From Xylanibacter brevis ATCC 19188 (lineage in GTDB: Bacteria; Bacteroidota; Bacteroidia; Bacteroidales; Bacteroidaceae), in contig NZ_JHXM01000009.1 of NCBI RefSeq assembly GCF_000621725.1, positions 62,001-126,000 on the forward strand: a stretch of DNA of 64,000 nucleotides. Direction: 5' to 3'. Each line of letters begins with the position of its first letter. Position 1 is the stretch's first letter. Shown here one piece after another: positions 52,093 through 62,621 of the stretch. The position numbers and the translations under genes are program-made. Under the pieces are notes generated by a model. That model was not told where the DNA came from. It saw nothing but the letters and a program-made list of their open reading frames with translations, and searched no databases.

Positions 52093-55000
52093 TTACTTCA
52101 TGAACTTACAGCTGACGCGTGCGTTCTGACTGTTGGTAGCACGTGCCACATAGAAGCCGGAAGGCAGATGAGAGACATTGATGCGAGCGGTACCACCAAC
52201 GACGTTGACGGCTGTGCGCTCTATCAGTCGGCCATCGGTGGTGAAGATATCCACAACGGCGTTGTCAGCCTCATCGCTCTTCACAAACAAGGTCTGTGCT
52301 CCATAGCGGATGCGGAAGCCATTGGCCGAAGCAACCAAAGCTGGCTGAACGCCCGAGATGATGTCGTGCTGCGGCTCTTTTACCAGATAACTGGTGAGCA
52401 TATTGGCCTTCTCGATGGTGGGCACATTCATCTGGTAGATAGCCGAAGTTCCATCGGGATAGCGACCCACCGTGGTGTTGCCGTCGTGAGCACTATAGAC
52501 GAACTTGTCGGTCCAGGTGCGGCCACGGTCTGAGAGTATCAGATAACCACCCTCGCCACTGATCTTGAACGAAGCATGAAGGGCCTGGTCGGTGGTGGCG
52601 AGCTTGTCGCACCAGATGAGCAGATGACCGTGGGCAGGAATGATGGTGTTGACCTTGGTACCGCTCTTCGAAATCTGATACTTCATGGGCTGGTCGATAT
52701 CGTCGGTGAGGAACATTCCCTCCACATCGATGTCGGCATCGGTGGTGTTGTAGAGTTCCACCCAGTCGTTCTTCTTGGCATATTCGTTGATATAGATGCT
52801 GTTGGAACCACTCACCTCGTTGATGCAAACAGGATTAACGCGATAGCCCATTCGTTCGATGGTGTTCATCGGACGGAAACTTGCCACCAGTTCTACCTCG
52901 CCCTCGGGCAGGGTGATCTCCTCCTTCGTAGAATAGTAAACAGGGGAGCTGTTGTTTTCGCTCAGCATACCGAGCGAGGCATCCCAAAGGATATCTGACG
53001 AGTTGGCCTGATTGTTGTGCAGTTCCACGGCAATGACGTTGGAGCCACGCTGGAACAGAGAGGCGTCGAGCGTGAAGAACACACGGTCGGGATTGTCGTT
53101 AGCATAGGTTGTGGCAAACGTGTTGTAGTTCACATTGCCAGAAGGCATGTTATAACGACCAGCCTCATGACCGTTGACATAGACCACTGCGCCATCATCG
53201 ATGGTACAGTAGAGACGGAACTCGGCATCGGCAGCAGGTGCTGCGGTCAGCATCACATTCTTGCGGAAGTAGTATGTGGGGCGCTTATCGTTTGTATTGT
53301 CGCCGTAGTCCAGACGGGTAGATGTAGAGACATTGGGATTGTCGTAGCCCAGAGGTGCACGGCCCGTATTCCATCCTGTGGTCTGATAGGTGGGCGAGGT
53401 CCAGTCGGCATTGTCTAACGAGCCTTGGTCATAGTAAGACCAGGTGGTGCCGTTGTCAAAGAGCATCGTCTCGCTCTTCTGCGACGGCTGTTTCCAGCCT
53501 TGGAATATATAGCCGGCTGGAGCCACGGCACGAAGTGTGGCTGGTGCAAAGAGGTAACCCGAGAAGCGGTTGGTGGGTACCTGTAGGCCATCTATCAGCA
53601 ACTGGGCATTGGCAATATCGGTACTGAGCGTTACATACTGACGATTGTCATAGTCTAACTGCATGGGCTGATAATTGCACAAGTCGCGGATAGACGTCAG
53701 CAGACGATTGCTGAGATTGTTCTTCAGCTGATTGGCGGTATTGTTGGCGGAACGTCCCTCCAGTGCCAATGCCGGGTTGGTGATATCGATGATGCTATTG
53801 ATGATGGCTTTAGAGCGCTGAGCCTCGAACACGCTGCCGCCCATCATGCAATAGACATCGGTGAAACGGCGGCGGAAGTCGCTGTTGGCAAGCATATTTC
53901 GGAAAAGCGTGACAAAGCGTATCTGATCAGAGATACGTCCCAACTCAACAGGATAGAGCTGGTCGAAGGTGTAGTACTCCTTACCCATGAAGCCATTGAA
54001 GGGATCGTTAGAGCTGAACACGCCATCGAGGTCGAAGGCTACGAAGCGGAACTTTCCATTGTCCTGATGGCGGAAACCCTTGACATTGTTCTGAGGCCAG
54101 TCCCAGTTGGCCAGATAGAGCTGCAGCGCCATATAGTTGGCATAGGCATCGATGTCGAGCTGGTTGCAAATCTCAGCATAGGTCTCGGGATTGGCTGCCG
54201 ACTCAGAGAGGCTGACCAAATCGAGGAAGGCGTCTTTCGTACCACACTTCTGAACATAGCCTGAGTCGGGCGACATTTCAAACTGGTCAATCTCGTCGTC
54301 GTCCCATCCATAGTTAGCATACACAAAATGCTTATTGTTGGGCTCACGCACATTCAGCATGCCCATATACTGACCGTTCACGAACTCGTGCACGGGCTGA
54401 TACTCCTGATAATCTAGGTTTAGATGGGCTGAGCTGGCTATCATCTGAAGTGCCGGGTCGCGCAGTCGGCAGACGTTATCGTTACCGCCATTACGGATTT
54501 GCAGGGTGCGGTTGCGGTTGTAGGGCTTTGCCGAGAAGAAGGGATAGAGCAGGTTCTTATTGCCTCCCATCTCCTTATTACCTTTCAGTTTGAAAGCCTT
54601 AGGATCCCAGGCACGGCTCCATCCGCCACACATCTCAAGATCGACATCCTGGTTGAATACCATGTCGCCCTGTGCCGAGAGATACGAGAAGTTGACAGGT
54701 CGCTCCCAGTCCATGTTCCAGTTGCACTTTTCAGACTGGCCGTTGCCGGGACGTCCGTTGGGACCCTTGGCAAAGACGCCCATCTCGTTGCTGTAGATAA
54801 AGCGGTCGTCGGCAACAACAGAGACTACGGGCAACATGAAGTCGCGGATGCGATAGATATAAGAACGTGTGGTCACGGGCGAAGCAAGCTTGTCGTTGGC
54901 AAACAGGCGCAGACGCAGGTTGGTGGTCTCTGAGATGCGGAAGGTGCCATTGGTAGAAGTGCTGCCATTGTCTAACGTGGGCAGCGAACCATCGGTGGTA

Positions 55001-57291
55001 TAGCGCAAGGTGGTGCCAGCAGGGATGGTGACCGTGGCGGTGAAAGGACCATCGAAGAGGCGTGAGTCCTGATCAACGGCAGGCGCAGCCAACTGTTCGG
55101 TGGCAAAGCGGCTCGTGGTATTAGAGGCTTCAAGCGTAGGCATGGAGGTCTGTCCCCAGGTGCTGCCGCCATCGGTGGTGCGGGCATAGCTGACACGCTC
55201 CAGGGCTTGTGGGTAGGTCTGACTGGCAATCAGTTTGCCAGTGGCATCGCTGAGGTAGATGGTGCCACCATCCACATCGAGTTTGAATGGAGCGTTCTGC
55301 GGTGCAATGTTATTGCTATCGAACCAGACTACCTTATAGCCGCGAGCGGGGATGGTGCCCACGGTGGCAGGCATGCGCCACTTCTTGAGATTGTTGGCAT
55401 CATCACTGAAGTAGAGGCCGGTCAGGTCGAGTGTCTTGCCAGAGGTGTTATAGAGCTCTACCCATCCGTCGAAGTTGAAGGCGGGGCTCACGAACTGATC
55501 GACATTGGCTGCCATCACCTCGTTGATGACCACCGAGCCTGTCACGTCGCCGCTGTTTTTCACCGTGATGGTCACACTGCGAGAGACGCCTGAGCCATCG
55601 GTGGCCTGAGCCGTGATGACAGCTGTGCCGGGGGCAACAGCCCTGACAACACCTTGCTGACTGACCACAGCCACTTGCTCGTTGTTGGACGACCATTTGA
55701 GTTGTCTGATCATGGCATTGGCAGGCAGCACGGTGGCCGAAATCTGGGCGGTCTCGTTGACCACCAGTTCTGTATTAGGTGTAGAAAGTTGGATATTGTT
55801 CACCTTCACCATGTCGCCACAGAACTCCAAGCGGAAATGGCTGAAGATACACCAGTTGCCTGAGCGATAGACCTGGTCGTCGAGTGTCACACCGATGTTT
55901 ACGTCGTTAGAAGCATCGTTCAAGGTAAATTCAAGCGATGTCTTATAGTTGTCTTCGTCATAAACCACCGAGGTGGTCTCCATGGTGTTAGGGAAGGCAT
56001 AGTTCTGATACGCCATGTCGTCTGTCCATATATAATAATGTTGCCAGCCATTGTTATCATTAGTCTGATAGCGCAGGTCGTAATAAGAAGGCATCAGCAC
56101 ACGTTCGTTGCCCGCAAAAAGACAGGCGAAGCGGTCCTGCTGACTGTTGGTATAGGCCGTATAGGTGGGATTGAGGTCGTAGCCACGATGGAAGCCCAGC
56201 ACACTGAGGCGATAAGTACCCTTGGGCAGACCAGATATCTGTTGCTGAGCAGTGAACATATAGGCATTCCAGAACTCCATCGACCCAGCACGCACGGTGT
56301 TCGTACCGTTGTTGCGCGACACGTCCCAGCCTTCGAACGGTTCGCTGGAGGTGAAATCGGGGTTGGTGAGATAGGAAGAGGTGATGTCCACCCACTGACG
56401 ACCGTCGGGTGTTACCGTTGCTTTGTTCACCTTGAAGGTCAGCGTGCGAGCCAGGTCGGAACCGTCGATGGTCCTGACCGTGACATGGGCAGTACCTTCG
56501 CCACGGGCAATCAAATGGCCACCGGGGCCTACAGTGACGATGAAAGGATTGTCAACGCCCCATGTCAGTTCGGGATTGGTGGCGTTGGTAGGCAGCGCAC
56601 GGGCGGAAATGTCGATGGTCTCGCCTACCTGAAGTGTGGTCTTCGGTACACTCACCTCAATCTGGCTGACCATCACCTGATTGAACTCGCCCTGGTACTC
56701 AAGTTTGAAATTGTCAAACATGCACCAGTTGTCACTATAGTCGCGGATAAAATTGCGCAGTCCTAGCTGCGTCTGGCCGTTGGCATCGAACTCCAACTGA
56801 TTGACATAGCCTCCATTGTTGAAAGCCTCATTGGCAGACTCCATGCCGTTTGGAAAGTAGGTAAAACCATCATCGGGCGACCAACAGTTGTTTCTGTAAG
56901 AATCAAAGGAATAGTCGAAAACGCTTTTCAGGGTCGTGGCATTATTACCGGCATACAACTCGGCCGTAATAGCTTCATTGCTATTCTGGCGCGCGTCCCA
57001 CGTCGTCTGATTAGACGACATACGGAAATAAGCCTGCACTGACAGGCGATAATGACCTTGGGGGAGGGTTGGGGTCTGGTTGAGATCGAAGGTGCCATTG
57101 AAGAACTCGGCACTCTCCAGTCTGACGTTGAAGGACTGAGCGTTGTGACTGACGACCCATCCCTCACTAGAATTGTTATCGAACGACGGACTCTTCAAGA
57201 AAATGCTAGTTACATCAGTCCACTTTTGAGCCTGTATGGTAACAGCAAGGCATAAGAAAAGACCCAATATCGAAATACTTTTCCTTTTCAT
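52093..57291 (-). CDS. Giant secreted CotH-kinase/lamin-tail protein, type IX secretion cargo
   Basis: A 1732-residue protein with a signal peptide (L-G-L-F-L-C-L-A-V-T-I-Q-A-Q). Domains in order: jelly roll (about 25-210), Big_2 Ig domain (215-295), second jelly roll (300-500), Big_2 (505-585), lamin-tail domain (590-690, I-N-E-V-M-A-A-N-V), chitobiase-C-terminal-like module (740-800, Y-T-T-D-G-S-L-P-T), CotH kinase-like domain (815-1190, with V-A-F-D-L-D-G-V-F), another binding domain, a second lamin-tail domain (about 1510-1615, D-W-V-E-L-Y-N-T-T) and a C-terminal sorting domain (1660-1732, I-F-T-T-D-G-R-L-I, H-L-P-S-G-F-Y-V-A-R) typical of type IX substrates. CotH domains phosphorylate secreted proteins in spores; the role in Bacteroidetes is unknown. 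It lies beside porU/porV. Confidence 0.85.
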   Translation of the reverse strand: MKRKSISILGLFLCLAVTIQAQKWTDVTSIFLKSPSFDNNSSEGWVVSHNAQSFNVRLESAEFFNGTFDLNQTPTLPQGHYRLSVQAYFRMSSNQTTWDARQNSNEAITAELYAGNNATTLKSVFDYSFDSYRNNCWSPDDGFTYFPNGMESANEAFNNGGYVNQLEFDANGQTQLGLRNFIRDYSDNWCMFDNFKLEYQGEFNQVMVSQIEVSVPKTTLQVGETIDISARALPTNATNPELTWGVDNPFIVTVGPGGHLIARGEGTAHVTVRTIDGSDLARTLTFKVNKATVTPDGRQWVDITSSYLTNPDFTSSEPFEGWDVSRNNGTNTVRAGSMEFWNAYMFTAQQQISGLPKGTYRLSVLGFHRGYDLNPTYTAYTNSQQDRFACLFAGNERVLMPSYYDLRYQTNDNNGWQHYYIWTDDMAYQNYAFPNTMETTSVVYDEDNYKTSLEFTLNDASNDVNIGVTLDDQVYRSGNWCIFSHFRLEFCGDMVKVNNIQLSTPNTELVVNETAQISATVLPANAMIRQLKWSSNNEQVAVVSQQGVVRAVAPGTAVITAQATDGSGVSRSVTITVKNSGDVTGSVVINEVMAANVDQFVSPAFNFDGWVELYNTSGKTLDLTGLYFSDDANNLKKWRMPATVGTIPARGYKVVWFDSNNIAPQNAPFKLDVDGGTIYLSDATGKLIASQTYPQALERVSYARTTDGGSTWGQTSMPTLEASNTTSRFATEQLAAPAVDQDSRLFDGPFTATVTIPAGTTLRYTTDGSLPTLDNGSTSTNGTFRISETTNLRLRLFANDKLASPVTTRSYIYRIRDFMLPVVSVVADDRFIYSNEMGVFAKGPNGRPGNGQSEKCNWNMDWERPVNFSYLSAQGDMVFNQDVDLEMCGGWSRAWDPKAFKLKGNKEMGGNKNLLYPFFSAKPYNRNRTLQIRNGGNDNVCRLRDPALQMIASSAHLNLDYQEYQPVHEFVNGQYMGMLNVREPNNKHFVYANYGWDDDEIDQFEMSPDSGYVQKCGTKDAFLDLVSLSESAANPETYAEICNQLDIDAYANYMALQLYLANWDWPQNNVKGFRHQDNGKFRFVAFDLDGVFSSNDPFNGFMGKEYYTFDQLYPVELGRISDQIRFVTLFRNMLANSDFRRRFTDVYCMMGGSVFEAQRSKAIINSIIDITNPALALEGRSANNTANQLKNNLSNRLLTSIRDLCNYQPMQLDYDNRQYVTLSTDIANAQLLIDGLQVPTNRFSGYLFAPATLRAVAPAGYIFQGWKQPSQKSETMLFDNGTTWSYYDQGSLDNADWTSPTYQTTGWNTGRAPLGYDNPNVSTSTRLDYGDNTNDKRPTYYFRKNVMLTAAPAADAEFRLYCTIDDGAVVYVNGHEAGRYNMPSGNVNYNTFATTYANDNPDRVFFTLDASLFQRGSNVIAVELHNNQANSSDILWDASLGMLSENNSSPVYYSTKEEITLPEGEVELVASFRPMNTIERMGYRVNPVCINEVSGSNSIYINEYAKKNDWVELYNTTDADIDVEGMFLTDDIDQPMKYQISKSGTKVNTIIPAHGHLLIWCDKLATTDQALHASFKISGEGGYLILSDRGRTWTDKFVYSAHDGNTTVGRYPDGTSAIYQMNVPTIEKANMLTSYLVKEPQHDIISGVQPALVASANGFRIRYGAQTLFVKSDEADNAVVDIFTTDGRLIERTAVNVVGGTARINVSHLPSGFYVARATNSQNARVSCKFMK

Positions 57292-57331
57292 GATTTTTTG
57301 ATTGCAGTAATAAGTTAGTTTATTTACTGCG

Positions 57332-57339
57332 CAAAGTTA
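57332..57339 (-). promoter_or_regulatory. -7 box of the CotH gene promoter
   Basis: CAAAGTTA on the plus strand is TAACTTTG on the minus strand, about 41 bp before the ATG at 57291. Confidence 0.6.
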
Positions 57340-57384
57340 GGAAAAATAATTCGAAATTGGGTGTTATTCTACAACTTTTTTTAT

Positions 57385-57861
57385 TTACACACGTTCAATC
57401 AGGGCAACGGCATAAGCGGAGATGCCTTCCTGACGTCCCGTAAAACCAAGTTTCTCGGTGGTCGTGGCCTTAATGGAAATCATATCAGGATCGCAGCCAA
57501 TGACCTGGGCCATGCACTGCTGCATGGCAGGGATATGTGGATTCATCTTGGGTTTCTCGGCACAGATGGTGGCATCGATATTGCCCAGGCGGTAGCCTTT
57601 GGAAGCAATCAGTTCGATGGTCTTCTTCAGGATGATCTTACTGTCCATACCTTCGGTCTCGGCCGATGTGTCGGGGAAGTGATAGCCAATGTCGCGCATA
57701 TTGGCGGCACCAAGGATGGCATCGCAAATGGCATGAATGAGGACATCGGCATCACTGTGGCCCAACAAGCCCATCTCATAATCCAACTTGATGCCTCCCA
57801 TCCACAGGTCGCGACCGGCAACCAGTCGGTGGACATCATATCCCATTCCAACTCTTATCAT
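57385..57861 (-). CDS. ispF: 2-C-methyl-D-erythritol 2,4-cyclodiphosphate synthase
   Basis: A 158-residue cytoplasmic enzyme of normal length. It makes the cyclic diphosphate of the methylerythritol phosphate isoprenoid pathway. The N-terminal G-M-G-Y-D-V-H-R-L supplies the zinc ligands Asp and His, the segment L-L-G-H-S-D-A-D-V-L-I-H-A supplies the third and the phosphate-binding residues, and the C-terminal I-K-A-T-T-T-E-K-L-G-F-T-G-R is the substrate-closing region. It follows porV after 20 bp and probably shares its transcript; the porU-porV-ispF order is also known from Porphyromonas. Confidence 0.97.
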   Translation of the reverse strand: MIRVGMGYDVHRLVAGRDLWMGGIKLDYEMGLLGHSDADVLIHAICDAILGAANMRDIGYHFPDTSAETEGMDSKIILKKTIELIASKGYRLGNIDATICAEKPKMNPHIPAMQQCMAQVIGCDPDMISIKATTTEKLGFTGRQEGISAYAVALIERV

Positions 57862-57881
57862 AGCAATCGTGATTTTCTTTT

Positions 57882-59057
57882 TTACTTAAACAAATCCTTG
57901 AGGCCATCCATGTCGAAGGCCAGGGTGAAACGAAGGGTCTGGTCGAGGGGGTTCGACTGGGCGGTAGAGATGACGTAGCCCACATCGAGCGAGAAGACGT
58001 TCATGCGGAAACCGCCACCCACGGTAAAGTATTTGCGGTTGCCCTTCGACTCTGACTCATGGTGATAACCGGCACGCAGCGCAAACTGGTCGTGATAGAC
58101 ATACTCGGCACCGACACTCCACTGCACCTCCTCCAGCTCTTCCTTGAATCCACCGGGGGCGTCGCTGAAGCTCTGGAACATGCCCTTAATGGCACCTACA
58201 TCAGAATACTCCTTGCGCACGCGGTCCTGATAGGTGGAGTTGTCTTCTCCAACCATCTGGCGGGGCACCGTGGGAACCATCAGCTTGTTGGCATCAGCAG
58301 CAATAGAGAAGCGATTATACTCGTCGAAAGGTATCATCAAAGAGGCACCCAGACGGAGATTGGCGGGGATGAACTGACTCTCATCATCACCATAATAGGA
58401 AATCTTGGAACCGATGTTGCTGGCCACGAGACCTAAGCCCAACTGACACTCACGGTTGCCCAGCATCAAGTAGTTGTTGTAGTACATGGCAATGTCGGCA
58501 GCAAAGGCTGACGCGGGCTTGGAGTCGTCGCTATAGTCATAGCGCAGGTCGCTGTAGATCCAACGCAGGCCAACACCCAGTGAGAACGTCTCGCTCAGCA
58601 TCTGTGAGTAGGCGACATCGAGCGACATCTCGTAGGGCTTCACAGTCATGGCATTCTCAATGTCGTAGTCGGTATAGACCTCACCCAAAGAGAAGTAGCG
58701 CAGCGAACCTGACAGCGCACCATATTCGCCCACACGGTAGTAACCAGCCACGTAGGCCAGGTCGATATCGTTGACCAACTGGCGCAACCAAGGGGTGTAG
58801 TTCAAGGCGATGCCTGAACGACTGATACAGAATGGATACTTAGCCAGGTTCCAATACTGGGAGTTGACGTCAGGGTCGGTAGCGGCACCAACGTCACCCA
58901 TACCTGCAGCACGAGCATCGGGCGCGATGGTCTGCGAGATGACGGCATGTTCAACGGGGTTGAACGTCGTGGTCTTATAGTCTTCTGCCTGCATAGCAGC
59001 AGCAGACATCAGTGCGCAGAAGACTGTCAATAGGGTTTTCTTCATATTCTTGTTCAT
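57882..59057 (-). CDS. porV: Type IX secretion system outer membrane protein PorV
   Basis: About 391 residues from ATG 59057, or 387 from ATG 59045; the latter is the tighter signal peptide (K-K-T-L-L-T-V-F-C-A-L-M-S-A-A-A-M-Q-A). The first 30 codons of the open frame are excluded as no signal. The mature part begins with the P-D-A-R-A-A-G-M-G-D-V-G-A-A-T motif characteristic of the PorV/PorQ FadL-like barrel family, and continues as an outer membrane barrel with many aromatic strand ends. PorV shuttles cargo from the translocon to the PorU sortase. It is directly downstream of porU. Confusion with PorQ is possible, but the porU neighbourhood argues for PorV. Confidence 0.9.
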   Translation of the reverse strand: MNKNMKKTLLTVFCALMSAAAMQAEDYKTTTFNPVEHAVISQTIAPDARAAGMGDVGAATDPDVNSQYWNLAKYPFCISRSGIALNYTPWLRQLVNDIDLAYVAGYYRVGEYGALSGSLRYFSLGEVYTDYDIENAMTVKPYEMSLDVAYSQMLSETFSLGVGLRWIYSDLRYDYSDDSKPASAFAADIAMYYNNYLMLGNRECQLGLGLVASNIGSKISYYGDDESQFIPANLRLGASLMIPFDEYNRFSIAADANKLMVPTVPRQMVGEDNSTYQDRVRKEYSDVGAIKGMFQSFSDAPGGFKEELEEVQWSVGAEYVYHDQFALRAGYHHESESKGNRKYFTVGGGFRMNVFSLDVGYVISTAQSNPLDQTLRFTLAFDMDGLKDLFK

Positions 59058-59087
59058 TGCATAAATAATAACGCAGGCCATGGCGTA

Positions 59088-62000
59088 TTATTGCCTAAGG
59101 ATAATCAATTTCTTTGCCTGAGAGGCCTTACGGCTGCCATCGGTGGCAATAAGCACACGATAGAGATAGACGCCAGTCTGCAACTTGCTGCCACCTTCCA
59201 CCGTCAGGTTCCAGTTGACGGTATAGGTATTGTCGGTAGAAACGCCGCTCTCGCTGTGTGACCACAGCTGACGGCCAGACATATCGAATACCTCGACGAC
59301 CACATCCATATTGCTGCCGGTGCGGTCGTGATTGATAATAAACGAGGTAGAGGTGGTGGCAGGGTTCTTCGTACACATGACACTGAAGCAGTGAGGCGTG
59401 AGGCCCTTGACCACATTGAACTTCAACTCGGCCGTAGAGGCATTATTGAGCACGTCCCATGCACGGAACAACAGTGTGTGAGGACCCTCGCTGAGCGTGG
59501 GTATGCTGTAACCTACTGTGCCGCTGGTGTACTGACCAAAGGCATACTGGAAATAGTCGTTCAGGCGATAGGTCATCATGGGGTCGTTGTCGATAATCAG
59601 TTCCAAGTCATGACCCAGGCCACTGCCCGACGCATTGATACCATCTTTATCAGTCAACTCGGCAAAGAAATAGGGCGTGGTGTTGACGGCATCGCCATTG
59701 GTAAACGAACTGCTGTTCAGGTAGCAATAAATAGAGGGGCCGATACCGTCGTTGGCCAGTTGGGCATTGCCCGCCATCACAAACGACTCATTGCGGCCTT
59801 GCGCCTCCTGACCATTGTCGCTAACGGCATAGAGGTGGATCAAGCCACTGCTTGCACCATAGCTGATATCGCTGGGCATCGCAAAGGTGACGGTGAAACG
59901 GCCATTGCTAACACTGTCGGAACCTACATACAACACATTTGGACGATCTTTATAGACAAAAGCTGAGTAGGTCTCGACATCGTCGTTCTGGCGACAAACA
60001 ATGGTTTCCTCGACGTCCTTGACCGTCATGCTGACAATGCCATTGAACTGATCATCGACGCCTTGGCTTGATGCGGCATTCACCACATGACCTTTGACAA
60101 CCACGCGTTCGCCGGCTTTCAGCGTGACCACGCCATCGGCAACGGCCTTACCATTGATGCTATCCACAACCATCTCGCCGGTGGGCGCTGCCAGACTCAA
60201 TGCGGGGTCGCCCAGCAGGACGTAGTGCAACTTGTTATAGGGATAGGCTGTGTTCCACACTTGATTCTTGGTCAGACGCACGGCGTCGCCAAGGGTATTC
60301 TTTCTTCCATCGGTCGATGAAAGGACATGATTCAGGAAGGTTCTGTTCACTTCGCGGTTGGCATAAGACCACACCGTGCGGGTGGTGCCGAAAAAGGCGA
60401 TGGCTCCACCTTTCGGATTGAGCATAGCCGTTTCGCCTATATTCTCTTCTTGAGAATCGAAAGGCATGATATCACACGAGGCGGTGATCCAAAGTGGCAA
60501 GCGCAGGGAGGTCTGCTCACTGAAATCGGCACGTTGCAGCACCATCTCGTGAGACAGACAATAGGCGGCACCATGGCCACAGTAGTCCATGATCAAGGCA
60601 CCATCCTTCATCTGCTGCTTCACCACGTTTTCCACCTCCGGATAACTATAGCCCGTAGAGGACACTACACGTGGATAGGCATCCCAATAGATGCGCCTAA
60701 GCTGGTAGTTGGGGAAGGCTTTCTCGATGGCGGAAGCAGCCGACTCGGCAGCTCTCATATGGTCATTATCGTTGCCATCGTCGCCCAGAAAGCAAAGCGT
60801 GTTCTGCCAGGAACCAGCCTGCTCGTTGTTGCGATAGCTCACAATCTTATCCACCATCACGCGGGCCTCTTCCTCGGTGCGGGCCGTCAGTCGGCCTACT
60901 CCCACATCCAGCTTATCACTGATGGTGAGCTTTGCGCCCTCACCGTCGTCGAGCAAACAGAAGTAGTCGTCTGCCACATAACTGTCTGTCTCGCTGAATG
61001 AATTCTCAGCTTCATGACACAACAGGAAATCATCGGGAGAATAGGTGCGCCAGCTCAAGGTACGCATACGGTTGTCCCAAGCGCCATCGCCGAAAAGCAA
61101 CAGATAGCGGGGAGCGTCTGCCTCGCTTTCGGCGCGGTCGTACAACATCTTCAGATAGCGACGATAGGCGTTGGCATCGGGGGTTCCGCTCGAGAACTCA
61201 TTATACAGTTCGTCGGCAGGTACAATCGTGACGCGCATGTCGTCCTTTGACTCATGCAACTCCTTCAAACGCAATGCCTGCGACAGTACTTGCTGACTGG
61301 TAGGTATGATGATAACCATATCGGCCGGCTGGTCGGCATGGTGGTCTTGATTCGTGATTCGATAAACAAAAGTAGGAGACTTAAAACTAGTCTGGCTGAG
61401 GCTGGGCATCGCCGCTGGCGTGGGATGCGTCAGACAGAGATAGTCCAGACGCACTGCCGAACCAGACTTCAGCCGCAGCGTGACGTTGTTGGTCTCCGTC
61501 AACAAGCCATCGATGGCAAACGTATTAGAGCGTTCGATGGCCTTACTATACGAGGGGAGACCAGAAGTGTTTGACATCGTACCGAGTGAGGTGCCGTTGA
61601 GCAACACCTCCACTTCAAAGTTGTTGTCGGAGGTCAACTTAACGGTCAGTTTCGCACTGGTGGTATGCGAGGGCAGTTGATAACTGATGCCTGAAGCCGT
61701 CAGGAGTGTGCTTTCTGACAGGTTGCGCCCACTATGATACCATGCGAAGTCATCCACCTCATGAAGGGTGTGATAGTCGTTGTTGGTGGGATAGAAGCTA
61801 TCGGCAAAGGTGAGACTATCCACGGTGAGCGGTTCGCCGTCACTCTCTGTCAGGAAATAGCAACCATAGTCAGCATAGAAATTGCGAGTGCGCTCAGTGG
61901 CAGTGGCACTTTCCCACCCCACAGGACCTACGGCATGAAACAGGTGCTTGCCACCGACCACACATTGTGGCACTTCCTTCAAGTCATCCGTAGAAGCAAG

Positions 62001-62615
62001 ATAACTGCCTGTCAACACGTCTGGCTGCAGCGCACCGCCATAGCCATAGACCTTGACCTTATTGATATTACTGAACCCTGCTTGACGTATCAGGGCCTCG
62101 GTGATTTGATAGATACCTGTCTCGGGAATACTGATCTTGGCCCACTGACCAGAGGCTAAGACAGAATGATCGACATAGCGCTTTTCACCAGCTCGGTGCA
62201 TCAGCGCCTGACGCTTACCCAGGGGAGTGGCCTGCACCTTCAGTTTGAAGCTGACCAGCTTTTGGTACTTTCCATCGCGATAGACCAAAGGCACAAAACC
62301 TACATGCAGCGAAGCCTGCTTGCGCGAGACACCAATATGCTGTTCTACAACAGGCAATGCTGGCAGAGGAGATGATGTAATCTGATGATAACGCTCGATA
62401 TCTGCCTCAGACATATCGATAAATTCAGGATAAGCGATCGTCACGCTATAGGCAGAATCGGCATAATGAGCATCTAAGTCATAGATGCGAGAAAAAAAAG
62501 GAAGAACCGAGTCTATCTTGACCTCAGATGCAGTCAGGTTAAAGAATTCCTGTGCAGAGATGTTGACCACACCTGCCAGCATTCCAAAAAGAATCAAGAC
62601 GAATCGTTTCTTCAT
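59088..62615 (-). CDS. porU: Type IX secretion system sortase PorU (gingipain-like C25)
   Basis: A 1175-residue protein with a signal peptide (L-I-L-F-G-M-L-A-G-V-V-N-I-S-A-Q). An N-terminal beta propeptide-like region precedes the C25 catalytic domain (about 425-800) with the catalytic His in D-Y-C-G-H-G-A-A and Cys in T-A-S-C-D-I-M-P. The C-terminal region carries Ig-like domains and ends in a sorting-domain-like segment (V-F-D-M-S-G-R-Q-L, T-G-V-Y-L-Y-R-V). PorU removes the C-terminal signal of type IX cargo and attaches lipopolysaccharide. It starts 6 bp after the preceding gene ends and is followed by porV. Confidence 0.95.
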   Translation of the reverse strand: MKKRFVLILFGMLAGVVNISAQEFFNLTASEVKIDSVLPFFSRIYDLDAHYADSAYSVTIAYPEFIDMSEADIERYHQITSSPLPALPVVEQHIGVSRKQASLHVGFVPLVYRDGKYQKLVSFKLKVQATPLGKRQALMHRAGEKRYVDHSVLASGQWAKISIPETGIYQITEALIRQAGFSNINKVKVYGYGGALQPDVLTGSYLASTDDLKEVPQCVVGGKHLFHAVGPVGWESATATERTRNFYADYGCYFLTESDGEPLTVDSLTFADSFYPTNNDYHTLHEVDDFAWYHSGRNLSESTLLTASGISYQLPSHTTSAKLTVKLTSDNNFEVEVLLNGTSLGTMSNTSGLPSYSKAIERSNTFAIDGLLTETNNVTLRLKSGSAVRLDYLCLTHPTPAAMPSLSQTSFKSPTFVYRITNQDHHADQPADMVIIIPTSQQVLSQALRLKELHESKDDMRVTIVPADELYNEFSSGTPDANAYRRYLKMLYDRAESEADAPRYLLLFGDGAWDNRMRTLSWRTYSPDDFLLCHEAENSFSETDSYVADDYFCLLDDGEGAKLTISDKLDVGVGRLTARTEEEARVMVDKIVSYRNNEQAGSWQNTLCFLGDDGNDNDHMRAAESAASAIEKAFPNYQLRRIYWDAYPRVVSSTGYSYPEVENVVKQQMKDGALIMDYCGHGAAYCLSHEMVLQRADFSEQTSLRLPLWITASCDIMPFDSQEENIGETAMLNPKGGAIAFFGTTRTVWSYANREVNRTFLNHVLSSTDGRKNTLGDAVRLTKNQVWNTAYPYNKLHYVLLGDPALSLAAPTGEMVVDSINGKAVADGVVTLKAGERVVVKGHVVNAASSQGVDDQFNGIVSMTVKDVEETIVCRQNDDVETYSAFVYKDRPNVLYVGSDSVSNGRFTVTFAMPSDISYGASSGLIHLYAVSDNGQEAQGRNESFVMAGNAQLANDGIGPSIYCYLNSSSFTNGDAVNTTPYFFAELTDKDGINASGSGLGHDLELIIDNDPMMTYRLNDYFQYAFGQYTSGTVGYSIPTLSEGPHTLLFRAWDVLNNASTAELKFNVVKGLTPHCFSVMCTKNPATTSTSFIINHDRTGSNMDVVVEVFDMSGRQLWSHSESGVSTDNTYTVNWNLTVEGGSKLQTGVYLYRVLIATDGSRKASQAKKLIILRQ

Positions 62616-62621
62616 TATGTC

